Positions 6,067-14,473 of a stretch of DNA of 14,473 nt are shown piece after piece (the stretch's first letter is position 1; each line of letters begins with the position of its first letter). Below the pieces are notes generated by a model. It saw only the letters and a program-made list of their open reading frames with translations, made no database searches and was not told the origin of the DNA. The DNA is from Roridomyces roridus (Eukaryota > Basidiomycota > Agaricomycetes > Agaricales > Mycenaceae). The position numbers and the translations under genes are program-made. Location: the NCBI GenBank assembly GCA_029378245.1, contig JARKIF010000485.1, positions 1 through 14,473 of the forward strand, read 5' to 3'.

Positions 6067-9000
6067 TTAAAACAACTCAACAACCCCCCTCCTCCCATCC
6101 ACCACACCCACCACCTTGCTCTCGAAATCAAACACCCCGCCGCCTTGATACACCACAAGTTCCTGCTCCTCCTGCAAGAGGGAATGGGAATGCGCCGCAG
6201 TCAAACCGAGCGCGGCGTCCATGTTGGTCGTAGCGAGCGCCATGGCGGTACGATAATCGAGTGCGCCGTCTGCGTCGAGTGCAGCCTGTAATAGCATCAA
6301 GAAGTTAGTGGGGTGGATTAAACTTAGATGAGCAGAGATACGACATACCCAAGCAACTTCGAACCGCGCATTCCTGGCATCATAATCCGATGTAACGCCC
6401 AGCGCGACATTGACGCCGTGCTCGAGTAGTTTAGTCACCGACGTAGAGTGCGAAAGCGGGGGACCCGGCAGCCTAGGTTTGTGTTCAACATCCAACGTTC
6501 ACCAGGTGCAGAGGGAAAAAGAGAAGAAGAAAGACTTACACCCTTCGCCGATCCCACGTCTCGGGATAAGGCCTCGCCGGAGCGAGTACAACACTCACAC
6601 CAGCCTTGCCAATCTCCTCCGCGAGCCGATGCGCCTCCGTCGCGCCCGCAAACGTCATCCGCAACTTCACACCACCCAAGGAATATTGAGAGTCGAATTC
6701 GGCCTTGAGGCTGAGCAGCGTAGCCATGATATCCGCGTTGTGCACCGACACAACGAGTGGGATCTCGCCCTACAAAGTCAAGTCATTCAGATCGAGGAGT
6801 AAGAAGATAGGATAATGAGATTGGACTCACGCCTACGACCCTCGTCCCACGGCCCAGTCGGATCGAAAAACAGCTTATTCCTCAACGCAGCAATCTGCGT
6901 GCTCACACTCGCAAGCATATCCGAGTGGACTGCAACATGCAGCGCCGTCTCGGCCTGTACTACCGCACCATCCGCAAGACCGTTGATAGCGCCAGTGGAG
7001 AACGCCACGCCCATGCCACGCATGAATCCGCGTCCCATGGGTGCTACGACGGCGGTGGTGACGCCTCCGCGGTATGCGTACCTACCAGGAATCAGTCAAA
7101 GAAAAGAGCCGAGGGCGAAAGAGGAAAACGTACAGCGTATTCCTGCCCCCAAACTGCAGCCCATCCACAGCTCCCACAACCGTATCCGCACGCAAAATCC
7201 CCGGAACCACCATCGTAAGCGGGTCAAAAACCCTCCCATCCGTAGTCGAAGCCTCGAGCATAATCTCACTCAGCCCCAAATCCGAGCCGAACGTCGTGAG
7301 CCCCGGTGCGAGGACGCCGCCCATGAGATCGACGACAGTCGTCCCAGCCGGTGCGTATCCCTCTTTTGCACACCCACCATCGCCCTCACGTGCAATGCAC
7401 CGAATGGCCCCGTGCTCAACACCAGCCTGCCACCTCCCTCCCTCCTCTGCGCTGGCGAGCTGAACTACCCCTCCCTCCGCCCGCCTCCAAACCTCCGTAA
7501 CATTAACAAACAACACCTGTCCACCCGTCGTCTTCTTCCCCTCCAACGGCGGCAACCCCTCATATTCAATCGTCCGTCGAACTTCCTCCTCCCAATCAGG
7601 CGTCTGCGGCACGTCCTGGAACAGCGGTGGCTTGGGAGCAAGTACAGCGGGATCCTCCAGCTGGGGGATCCCGTCAATGTACACCTGGACAGGCGTCGCA
7701 CCAAGTGCAAGGGGGTGCGAGTCCCAGATGACCAGATCCGCGTCGTAGCCCGCCATCAATCTCCCGACTCTCCACCCGACTCCAAGTGCATCAGCCGGCG
7801 TCGACGTAACGCTCGCAATCGCCAGGGCTGGGTTGAGGCTGTAGTAGTGCGCCTGCTGCGCTTCGTACATGAGATACCGAGAGTTCAGAACAGGGTGGTC
7901 GGACTGGGATTCGTTGGATTCATAGTAAAAAGGAGGAGAGAACGAACCTTCATGATTACGGGCAACCCGTTATCCGACAAAATACGAGGAGCAAACTCGG
8001 AACCCCGGTAAGCCTCGCGTTTTTTGCGAAAGTTGGACGCAAATAGCGCGATGGACGGGATGTTGCCCTGCAGGAAATCAGTCCATGTCCCTCGGAATAA
8101 CAGTGTACTCACCCAAGCTTTCTTCAAAAGATTTGGAACGAGGTACGTCTCACCGGCATGGTGGATCGAAGCGACGGGGAACTTAAACTCGTTTGTGAGC
8201 TGGTTCGGATATCAGTACAGTCAAAGCAGCGAGAAATAAGGACGACGTACGCGGACAAGCTGGTCCAAATCGACGGCCTAGGCGAGGAAGTAAGTGCAAG
8301 ATCTTGAGTTATTGATCTTACATATGGAACGCACCTCATAACAATGCACACTGAGCTTCACCCTCCCTCTCAGCACATCCACGAGCGCTTCCCACTGCAG
8401 ACTCTCCGGGAACGCCTCGACCCCATCCCACAGGCCCGCCTCGGCACGAGCACAAAAAGCGTCCTGTGCATCACGGACTTGACGCGCCTCGTTGTAAGCG
8501 CGTCGAAACTCCCAGGCACTGTCCATGCGCGTTTGAGAGTAGACGCGAGATGGATTCTCGCCACATGCGTGCCTATCGTTGGTGAGTCGAGTAAGGCAGA
8601 GAGAAGATAAATGTACTTCATATGGCGCCATTTGGGTCGGGTATCCGAAGAGTTGAGTCCGAGCGTGAGCGGTGGCTCGAGAATCATCGCAGAAGTCGAG
8701 CGCTCCGCGGTGGGGCGGAGCTTAATCAAGAATGCTTGGCCACCTACGTACAGTGAGCAAGGTATACGATGAGGATAGACCAACGACGCACCGATATTGT
8801 TGGCACTGCCCGGTAGAATCTGGGCCGTCGTGACGCCGCCAGCGATGGCAAGCCGGTACGCGTCGTCGTGGGTGTTGAGCCCGTCGATGCTGCGAAGCCA
8901 CGGCAAGATCGGAGCTTTGACGGAATTGGTGTCATCCGCACCTGAAGAAGTCAGGGCAAGAATGAAGGAAGAGCTTGTAGCAGACGCACCATTGAGCTCA

Positions 9001-9437
9001 GGCGCAGAGCCCACCCCCAAATGCGAATGCGCGTCCACGATACCAGGAGAAATCCATTTGCCCCGAGCATCGATGATTTGGAGGTCCGAACGCTCAGTGA
9101 GCACACGAGGGATGTATCCAACGCCGAGGACAATGCCTTTGTCGAGGAAGATGTCGCCAAAGACGATTTCGGTCCCGTTACGGCCGCCAGTGAGGATCTT
9201 GGCGTTGCGGATAAGCACGGGCGGGGTGCCAGCGACGAATCGGTCTGAGCCGTCTGTCGTACGCGACGTGAGGAGGCTTGCAGGTGGGTCGAGAGACGCG
9301 TGGAGAGCACGGCACTGTGGAGGTGCCAGTGCTTGGGGGCGTGTGAGGTGAGGAGAGGAGAAGAGGGTATGCAGGCCCAGAAGCGTCAAGGCGATGGCTG
9401 CGGGCAAGTACCACCGAGGATGGCGCTTGCGGTCCAT
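6067..9437 (-). CDS. Two-part membrane-anchored amidohydrolase (metal-dependent hydrolase family), 12 exons, one extra base
   Basis: Exons on the minus strand: 8990-9437, 8792-8941, 8617-8743, 8335-8572, 8251-8277, 8113-8199, 7948-8067, 7134-7903, 6831-7081, 6540-6769, 6349-6472, 6067-6285. The start at 9437 is chosen because a positive head (MDRKRHPRWY) and a hydrophobic anchor at residues 11-27 follow; the frame is open upstream to 9641. Metal-site motif VDAHSHLGVG has His137 and His139; later come IHHAGETY, KSDHPVLNS and a typical amidohydrolase end with GYDADLVIWDSHPLALG. Three N-X-T/S sites (for example NGTE, NVTE) agree with a secretory location. The second half repeats the fold in decayed form. 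About 929 residues, as in mushroom proteins often labelled carbohydrate esterase 9 or amidohydrolase. Substrate unknown. Summed exons are 2791 bases, one too many: exon 9 ends out of phase with exon 10 (see 6831). Confidence 0.85.
6770..6831 (-). other. Intron 9 with phase conflict (extra base at 6831)
   Basis: The only good donor after the frame PTGPWDEGRR is GTGAGT ending at 6830, and the acceptor TTGTAG is followed by GGCGAGATCCC, whose frame GEIPLVVSVHN is clearly the right one. Between them one base (G on the + strand at 6831, C in the transcript) is left over. Other GT dinucleotides nearby are in the same phase, and no other acceptor restores it. Translation as spliced would leave the frame and stop in exon 11, losing roughly the last 190 residues. 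Either a recent frameshift, a non-canonical splice, or a sequencing error. Confidence 0.6.
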
Positions 9438-10178
9438 CGTCGTGGTGGTGGAAAGAATCCGAATCGTCCGAAGATAAGCGTGACCAAAGCGTGACTGAAG
9501 CCGAGATGCCGAACATTCCTTGATCCGAGCGCTCGTCAGCCCATTCCTCGTCTTTGGTCTGGCCCCGGCCAAAGAAGCTTCAGGACTCGCACAATGCTTT
9601 CTCTGTTCTCGCTGGTCCGCCGCATCCATACTGCTGAGCAATCCGAGTCAGTCCAGACCGTCGTTCCTGGTTCCAGTTTGACGCAAGTTCGTGGTCCACT
9701 TGCACCGTGCCGGAGCTGATGTACTTATCCGGGTCTACCGGAGTCCATCTCACAGTTATGTTTGACCTGGACAAGGGGAACGGATGGCAACAAGACGTTC
9801 GTGGCTCTCGGAGTCTGATCATTCGCAAATATTCTTTCGGCTTCGTATTTCTGGGTGGCAGGATACTGGGTGGGACTCGGCAGCTTTGGGGCCTTTCATG
9901 CTTATAATTCTCGGTTGTGTCTGGATCTGCGTCTGGTATAAGCTCCAACGACGAAACCTAGACTCGAGTTGCACGAACCCGCCAAATTCGCAGTCCGACT
10001 TCCAACAGGAACGCCATCCAGGAGACTCGGAAAAAGTCCCGCGTTCCACGCCTCTCTTGAAATATGCGAAGCCAAGCCTATAAAGACTGGCCCCTGAGCT
10101 CTCCGATTCAACAACCCAGCACCCGACCACACCAAGCCACCTGCTCCAACTTAACCCCTCCTCTAAAGACAGACTATA
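9438..10178. promoter_or_regulatory. Divergent intergenic region
   Basis: This 741-bp stretch separates the amidohydrolase start (minus) from the pseudogene start (+). Open frames in it overlap each other and show no domain. On the + side a clear TATA box lies at 10079-10084 (TATAAA), 95 bases before the ATG at 10179, followed by a C/A-rich leader (CAACCCAGCACCCGACC) typical of fungal 5' untranslated regions. I see no TATA box or other clear element for the minus-strand gene. Confidence 0.5.
10079..10084 (+). promoter_or_regulatory. TATA box of the 10179 pseudogene
   Basis: TATAAA in the context CCTATAAAGACTGG, 95 bases upstream of the presumed start codon and followed by a CA-rich leader, which is a normal promoter layout for a highly expressed fungal gene. 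Confidence 0.6.
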
Positions 10179-11003
10179 ATGTGATCTTACACTTCCACCC
10201 TCAACGACACTTCCTCGACCCTCTACATCACTTACGCAGCCAACGACCAGGGACTTCAGGTCCTCGACGACTTTATCAACTGTATCGAGGACTGTCGACT
10301 GGTCCGACGCGACGATGCTCAGAAGGCACGTAAAGCTGCGGGTTGCAACTGCCACTGCGAGCCACGACTAGTGCTGCCAGTGCGACGACTGCTGCAACCA
10401 CAACGACTTCCGCCAGCGGGACGACTAGTGACGTGACCGTCGCATCCTTGTAAGTCAATTTCCTCCCTCATCCCGCTCTGTACTACATCAACTCATCTGC
10501 GCGCTCGAATAGCATAGCGAGTGTCGGCAGCGGCGCCCTCGCCCAAGGCTACCACGCCGTCTCCGCCGGAGACTCCTACGTCTCGGACAAACTCACTCTC
10601 AGCCTCGTCCACCAAGCCGACGTCATCCTAGCCGAGCAAATCAACACCACGAACATGGTCATGGTGTACAAGGGGAGCTTCACAGTTTGGAGTGGGGCGA
10701 CGGATGGGTGCGTTTTCGCTCACCTACTCTCCAACTCAAAGGTTCACAGTGCTAATCTGCTTGTAGTTCGACGAAAACCTACACCCTCTCAAGCCAACTC
10801 GGCTCCCTCCAGAGCCAGGCTTTTGAAATCGCCTCTGGCTGGCCGTCGTGGCGGTTGGTACTGCAGCTGTCGTTGGCGCTGAACAAGTCGTCATACAGCA
10901 TATTCAGGCCGAGGAGGCGGCGGGTCAGATGGATGCTGCTACTGCCAACGCAGCTATTGCTCAGCTTCAACAAGCTATTGCGGCGCAGACGGCGGGGCAG
11001 TAG
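10179..11003 (+). pseudogene. Pseudogene of an unrecognised Ala/Thr-rich fungal protein
   Basis: Behind the TATA box the first ATG (10179) is followed at once by TGA, and the frame then continues as SYTSTLNDTSSTLYITYAAN and on to QVLDDFINCIEDC. After about 10330 the frame shifts, through a short Ala/Thr stretch, to ATTSAASATTAATTTTSASG, a low-complexity linker. Two good introns follow: 10450-10512 (GTAAGT to ATAG) and 10708-10766 (GTGCGT, GCTAAT branch, GTAG). Exon 2 (10513-10707) reads IASVGSGALAQGYHAVSAGD and so on without a stop. Exon 3 loses one base near 10837: AFEIASG continues in the next frame as LAVVAVGTAAVVGAEQ and ends in a helical Ala/Gln-rich tail with TAG at 11001-11003. Preserved introns and frames suggest recent decay. 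Family not recognised. Confidence 0.65.
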
Positions 11004-11137
11004 GAGATTCGGTATTGATATTCGAATTCCACCTTATTAGAAGTAGTATCCTGGTTTAAAGTAATTACCGATAATGTTCATCTCCAAACGATTGTGAGTG
11101 AAGAAGGCATTCATATCTTTCAGAATCCTGGAATACA

Positions 11138-11225
11138 GACCCAGAGCGGAAGGTGCGCGCCTGCAAGTTATAAGGTGTGAATTATCTTCAGCAGGTATTA
11201 CCCTCGTTCGACTCGAGGCTGGGTC
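11138..11225 (+). repeat. tRNA-like unit 14 (second cluster)
   Basis: Perfect seven-pair acceptor GACCCAG (11138-11144) with CTGGGTC (11219-11225). Anticodon stem CCTGC 11160-11164 with GCAGG 11191-11195 is perfect and encloses 26 bases with no TTCCA. T-arm CCTCG-TTCGACT-CGAGG 11202-11218 is perfect. The D-arm GCGG-AAGGT-GCGC has one mismatch, and only one base separates it from the acceptor. The 5' flank is unlike the main array (CATTCATATCTTTCAG, GAATACA). T11 at 11243-11253. Confidence 0.7.
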
Positions 11226-11334
11226 CTGAAGGGGATCCCGCATTTTTTTTTTTCAAGGCACGGGAGCAGGTGCAAACAGTCTGCGATATGACGACCATGA
11301 AGCAGTGGATTCATATCCTTCAAGTTCGTTGAAT

Positions 11335-11411
11335 ACAGGACGGACGCTCGGCACCCGCGATTTGGATCGGGTCATGTAAGCAGGTACCCTCGTTCGACTC
11401 GAGGCTGGTCA
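11335..11411 (+). repeat. tRNA-like unit 15, 5' side decayed
   Basis: T-arm CCTCG-TTCGACT-CGAGG (11388-11404) is perfect and is followed by CTGGTC, one G short. The 5' flank GGATTCATATCCTTCAAG and GAATACAG matches that of unit 14, so the two are duplicates, but the acceptor strand and D-arm are deleted or scrambled. T5 at 11434-11438. Confidence 0.55.
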
Positions 11412-11609
11412 CGTACACGCAGCTGGGCAGCGCTTTTTGGAGCATCGTCCGGGTAATTGAACGGGTTTTTATTGAAGAGCTGCCTGTAGTGAAGCAGTCG
11501 TGGTTCTGATTTCACGAAAGTCTGAACTTCGAAACCCCTGCCCATGGAAACTCTTCGTTGCCAGAGGAATACTAGTCAACGGCAGGATCCAAAAGGGCCT
11601 GCAAACGAC

Positions 11610-11662
11610 GACCCAAAGCCCTTGGGTCCCAGGGCATCCTCGTTCGACTCGAGGTTGCGTTA
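11610..11662 (+). repeat. tRNA-like unit 16, anticodon arm lost
   Basis: GACCCAA (11610-11616) with TTGCGTT (11655-11661), six of seven pairs including a wobble, then A. T-arm CCTCG-TTCGACT-CGAGG 11638-11654 is perfect. Between them only about 20 bases remain, so the D and anticodon arms are deleted. T6 at 11678-11683. The upstream linker TGCAAACGAC recalls TTGCAAAAGAC of the main array. Confidence 0.5.
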
Positions 11663-11835
11663 TTCGCGGTGCCTTCGTTTTTTGCTCAAAGGGAAATATT
11701 CTGAAATATTCCAAACAATTCGATGATGGTAGATACTTGACGCCTTGAAAACAAGACTTGAATGCACTGACTATGTACGTGGTTTCTGAAAGGAATTCCA
11801 GGTCGACGCCAGAGCTCGTGTATCTGGAGTCCATC

Positions 11836-12374
11836 TTACAGTATTTGACCAGTGTCGAGTGCAGTCACTCTGAACTCACTGAAATTAGGTGAAGGCGTCC
11901 ACTCGGACTGATGAGAGGTACAAAAAACCAAACTATTCCAACGCCTGCACGAGACCTCAGCTTGATGCTTCTCGGTCAAGGCTTTCCCCATTTTCTTCCA
12001 CAGAACGTCATACTCCAACCCTTCCACAACCAAGCTGTCTCATTTCCAGGCAACAGATCGGCAGTCGTTTCGATACACTTCAAGCCAGGGAAAACACGCG
12101 AGACAAATTCGGCGACAGGGGGTACTTTTGAGACTGGGGTTTCCTCAACGTTCTTGTCGGAGTGGTCCAGCATTGCGGGCCGGCCCCCAAATGAGAATTC
12201 CTCCAGGGAAGAGGGAACATTCGGGACGCAATGGTGGTGGAAATGAGCGAGAGCAGATGAGTGCCACAAGCTCGGGGACTTGACAGCTGCTTGCAAAATT
12301 CTGGGCGGAGTCTCGCCGGGGAGTGTGTGCGGATGAAGTGCGGGTGATTGGAGCAACTGAATAGACAGCGTCAT
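11836..12374 (-). pseudogene. Tail fragment of an F-box/leucine-rich-repeat-like protein, frameshifted
   Basis: On the minus strand a frame beginning near 12374 contains SLEEFSFGGRP and then AEFVSRVFPGLKCIETTADL, followed by GNETAWLWKG. The next part, LEYDVLWKKMGKALTEKHQA, is in another frame, so there is a one-base frameshift at about 12020-12035. The pattern of a last leucine-rich element, FP-L--I-T, an acidic/Trp stretch and a W-K-helix is how many mushroom F-box proteins end, as I recall them. No F-box is seen upstream. It is probably the remains of an independent F-box gene, not part of the + strand one at 12740-14145. Assignment by pattern only. Confidence 0.4.
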
Positions 12375-12739
12375 TCGACGTCAGGAAATTTCCTTAAACG
12401 GTGTCTGGCCGCACTTAAACCGACACGTTTCCCCAGCCGACTCCGCCCACAATTTTGCAAGCAGCTGGAAGGCAACCTTGAGGCAACCATAAGTACGTGA
12501 TGGTGAAGAGAAAGGAGCCGAGCAGTCACACGTAAGCATGTCAATACAAGGCCACACAATATGATCATTTTCTGATCTCGCTCCTTGCCGTTCTCCCCCA
12601 TGCATCGCTTGTTGAATTGGACAACTGATCTAATACAGGAGCTGGGGGAATTGCACTTGCAAGCCCCCGTATATATACACATGCAATGCTGCGCCGCAGC
12701 TCTGCGCAGACTACGGCGCAGCCGTAGAAGCAAATACGC
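12375..12739. other. Intergenic stretch with TATA box and GC-rich palindromes
   Basis: No gene is recognised in this stretch. A TATATATA at 12670-12677 would suit a promoter for the F-box pseudogene to its right. Directly after it lies a cluster of GC-rich palindromic pieces: CTGCGCCGCAG, CTCTGCGCAGA and the hairpin CTACGG-CGCAG-CCGTAG (about 12688-12727). Confidence 0.4.
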
Positions 12740-14145
12740 GGTGGTCTAAATACTCCCAGGCCCGTGGTTTCTCCGTTCACACAGCGGGCCTATTCCCAAC
12801 ATCGCTGCTTGGAGATTCCCGAGCTCGTACGCATCATATGCCGCCATCTACAGACACCGCCCAGTTTCGACCGATTTCGAACGAGGCCGGCCTAGAGTCA
12901 AGCATGGGGACCTCGCGGTCCTGGCAAGGACATCGAGGGTCTTTTCGGTCCATGCACTCGAGTTACTATGGGAGACTGCGGCTTTGTTGAACCTTCTTCG
13001 TCATCTCCCCTCAGATGCGCTCGAGGTTCGCCAAGTGGACGAGGGCTATCAGACTAAATACAGCATGGTAAGTGCGAAGTGGCGCTCAAAGGCCTCATAA
13101 GTATCTAACCTCAGTGTTGCCCAGGAACTGCTGCGTCCTTTGCGAAAGTCGGACTTTGATCGCGTCTTCGTCCATGCTGCCCGTGTCAAACGTCTCGTCG
13201 CCGATCCCGGCGTGGCAGATCTCTCATCTACCTTGCGCGCCGCTCGCCCCTGGCTCTCCGCGAATGGCGTATTCCTATGCTTCAGGCTGTCTATTGGATG
13301 CATGACACGACAGGCTTTGGTTACATCGAATACTTCCTTGTCCCTCAACTCACCGACATCTTCATCACACAAACTTCCGGGAACGCCCTGGCGTGGCTGC
13401 CCACGATAGCCCGACGGTGCACACGCTTGGAGTACATAACCCTTCTCCCCCGTGTGGGATGGCGAGAGCAGGCGGGCCCTATCATCTCCAAGTGTGTGCG
13501 CAGCTGGGACGCCATCAAGAGTCTGCGGACGGACATTGTCGATTCCGCCGCGTTCCAGTATCTATCTCGATGCGGGAAGCTGAGGCATCTGCAGCTGTGC
13601 GATATTCCCTCCGCCTTGCCCTCCAACGAAAACGGAGCGGCATTTCCATCGCTGGAGACCTTGTATCTAGACGGTGAAGTCAAAGCCCCACTCGGTTCTG
13701 GAATGGCGAATGGGATTCGCTCGTGGATTTCACTGCGGAATGTCAACCATGGACTACTGCAGACGAAGTGCACGGGTTGTTTTCCGCAGCCCAACATGGG
13801 ATATCTCACTTCTCCTTGAAACACTTCGCTTTCGACGACCGCTACGATTCATTCGACGCAGCAAATGTCCATGTACATCTAATCCGATCCTCATCGCTGC
13901 GCCGCCTCTTTTGTTTCACCAACTTGACCTCCGTGTCCATCTTATCGGCCGTGGGAGTCGACATGGATGACACCACCGTCACCGACATGGCGCGTTCCTG
14001 GCCACACATCCAGCGTCTCGAGCTCCAGTCGTTTTACGGAACCCCCGTCCCGCGTGCCACGCTTGAGTGCCTCCAGGCGTTTCCCAAATACTGTCCCCAC
14101 CTGACCAGCCTGATTCTCACGGCGATCGATCACTCGAGAGCTTGA
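12740..14145 (+). pseudogene. F-box/leucine-rich-repeat protein pseudogene
   Basis: The F-box helix reads HRCLEIPELVRIICRHL from 12800, then after a frameshift near 12845 GDLAVLARTSRVFSVHALEL and LLNLLRHLPSDALEV, the standard Agaricomycete F-box start. An intron at 13068-13124 (GTAAGT, CTAAC branch, CCAG) is in phase. Exon 2 reads ELLRPLRKSDFDRVFVHAA, RPWLSANGVFLCF, shifts frame near 13285 to VYWMHDTTGFGYIEYFLVPQ, and again near 13700 to EWDSLVDFTAECQPWTTADE. Leucine-rich elements follow (LRHLQLCDIP, FPSLETLYLDGE, SSLRRLFCF, IQRLELQSFYG, CPHLTSLILT), ending at TGA 14143-14145. There is no ATG before HRCLEIPEL; relatives as I recall them often start MHRCL. Such proteins are adaptors of SCF ubiquitin ligases; targets unknown. 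Frameshifts and lost start make it a pseudogene unless the sequence has errors. Confidence 0.75.
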
Positions 14146-14473
14146 AGCACGTGGACGTCGAGGGTTCACCCCCAGTGAAAAGTCGATGGGATCGTTTGAG
14201 TCGAAATTGGATGGAATAGTGCTGCTTGGCCGCGTGAGTGTTGGTTTGAGATGATTTGAGTGGAATTGTGCATGGCTGTCACACGTCCATCTAGATCATC
14301 CCAATCAAACTCATTTCATCCCTTTGTCCCATGTGGTGCCTTCACAATTTTATGGTCATCCTTCCACGACAATGGACCGTCCCTCTATTGCCTGAATTCC
14401 TGTATGGACCATAGTGCGCAATTGGGAGTGGTAGGTCGCGTTCTCTCCCCACCCCGAGTAATCTGATGCATTG
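14146..14473. other. Downstream of the F-box pseudogene
   Basis: The first 70 bases still read in other frames like decayed protein tail (HVDVEG, SFESKLDGIVLLGR), so the F-box pseudogene may run to about 14235. Nothing is recognised after that. Confidence 0.35.

Noticed and set aside
6815..8011. A 398-codon open frame on the + strand
   Set aside because: It lies entirely antisense to amidohydrolase exons and introns, has an Arg/Pro-rich composition with no domain, and starts and stops without regard to any signal. It is a shadow of the minus-strand gene in GC-rich DNA.
9707..9907. Short open frame YLSGSTGVHLTVMFDLDKG in the divergent intergenic region
   Set aside because: Reads like protein for a short stretch but has no introns, promoter or family match, and overlaps an equally long minus-strand frame.

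Overview
The window looks like nuclear DNA of a mushroom-forming basidiomycete (Agaricomycetes). Its one clear gene is cut by eleven introns of 44-67 bases with GT/AG ends, its best protein matches from memory are families common in these fungi (a two-part membrane-anchored amidohydrolase, F-box/leucine-rich proteins), and it is rich in relics and repeats. It reads as an accessory, decaying region: one gene close to intact, three protein pseudogenes or fragments, a duplicated transposon-like end, and a repeated family of tRNA-like units.

Layout. 1-1200: no gene recognised. About 1200-2620: remains of an intron-rich coding sequence of unknown family, running into a 593-bp segment (2325-2917) that is repeated almost perfectly at 3024-3614. 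Each copy holds the same coding end, a stop codon, and an array of a palindromic 15-base motif spaced about 23 bases apart, and ends in CACAGTG; this resembles one end of a DNA transposon. 3655-5948: a tandem array, period about 170-187 bp, of tRNA-like units, all on the + strand. 6067-9437 (minus): a twelve-exon amidohydrolase gene with a signal anchor. 9438-10178: divergent intergenic region with a TATA box for the + side. 10179-11003: pseudogene of an unrecognised Ala/Thr-rich protein with a stop directly after the start codon. 11138-11683: three more tRNA-like units. 11836-12374 (minus): tail fragment of an F-box-like protein. 12740-14145 (+): F-box/leucine-rich-repeat pseudogene with three frameshifts and no start codon.

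The most unusual content is the tRNA-like family. Fourteen units carry a T-arm with TTCRANT loop (the Pol III B box); the best ones also have a 7-bp acceptor stem (GACCCAG/CTGGGTC), a D-stem and an anticodon stem enclosing 26-32 bases, as in an intron-bearing tRNA. Every one of the fourteen is followed by a run of four or more T, 16-32 bases beyond the acceptor stem, as expected of Pol III terminators. They are not canonical tRNA genes: base 8 is A, the D-loop is usually only about five bases, and the anticodon position drifts. I read them as a tRNA-derived Pol III repeat family, partly decayed. No search or folding program was used; all pairings were checked by eye.
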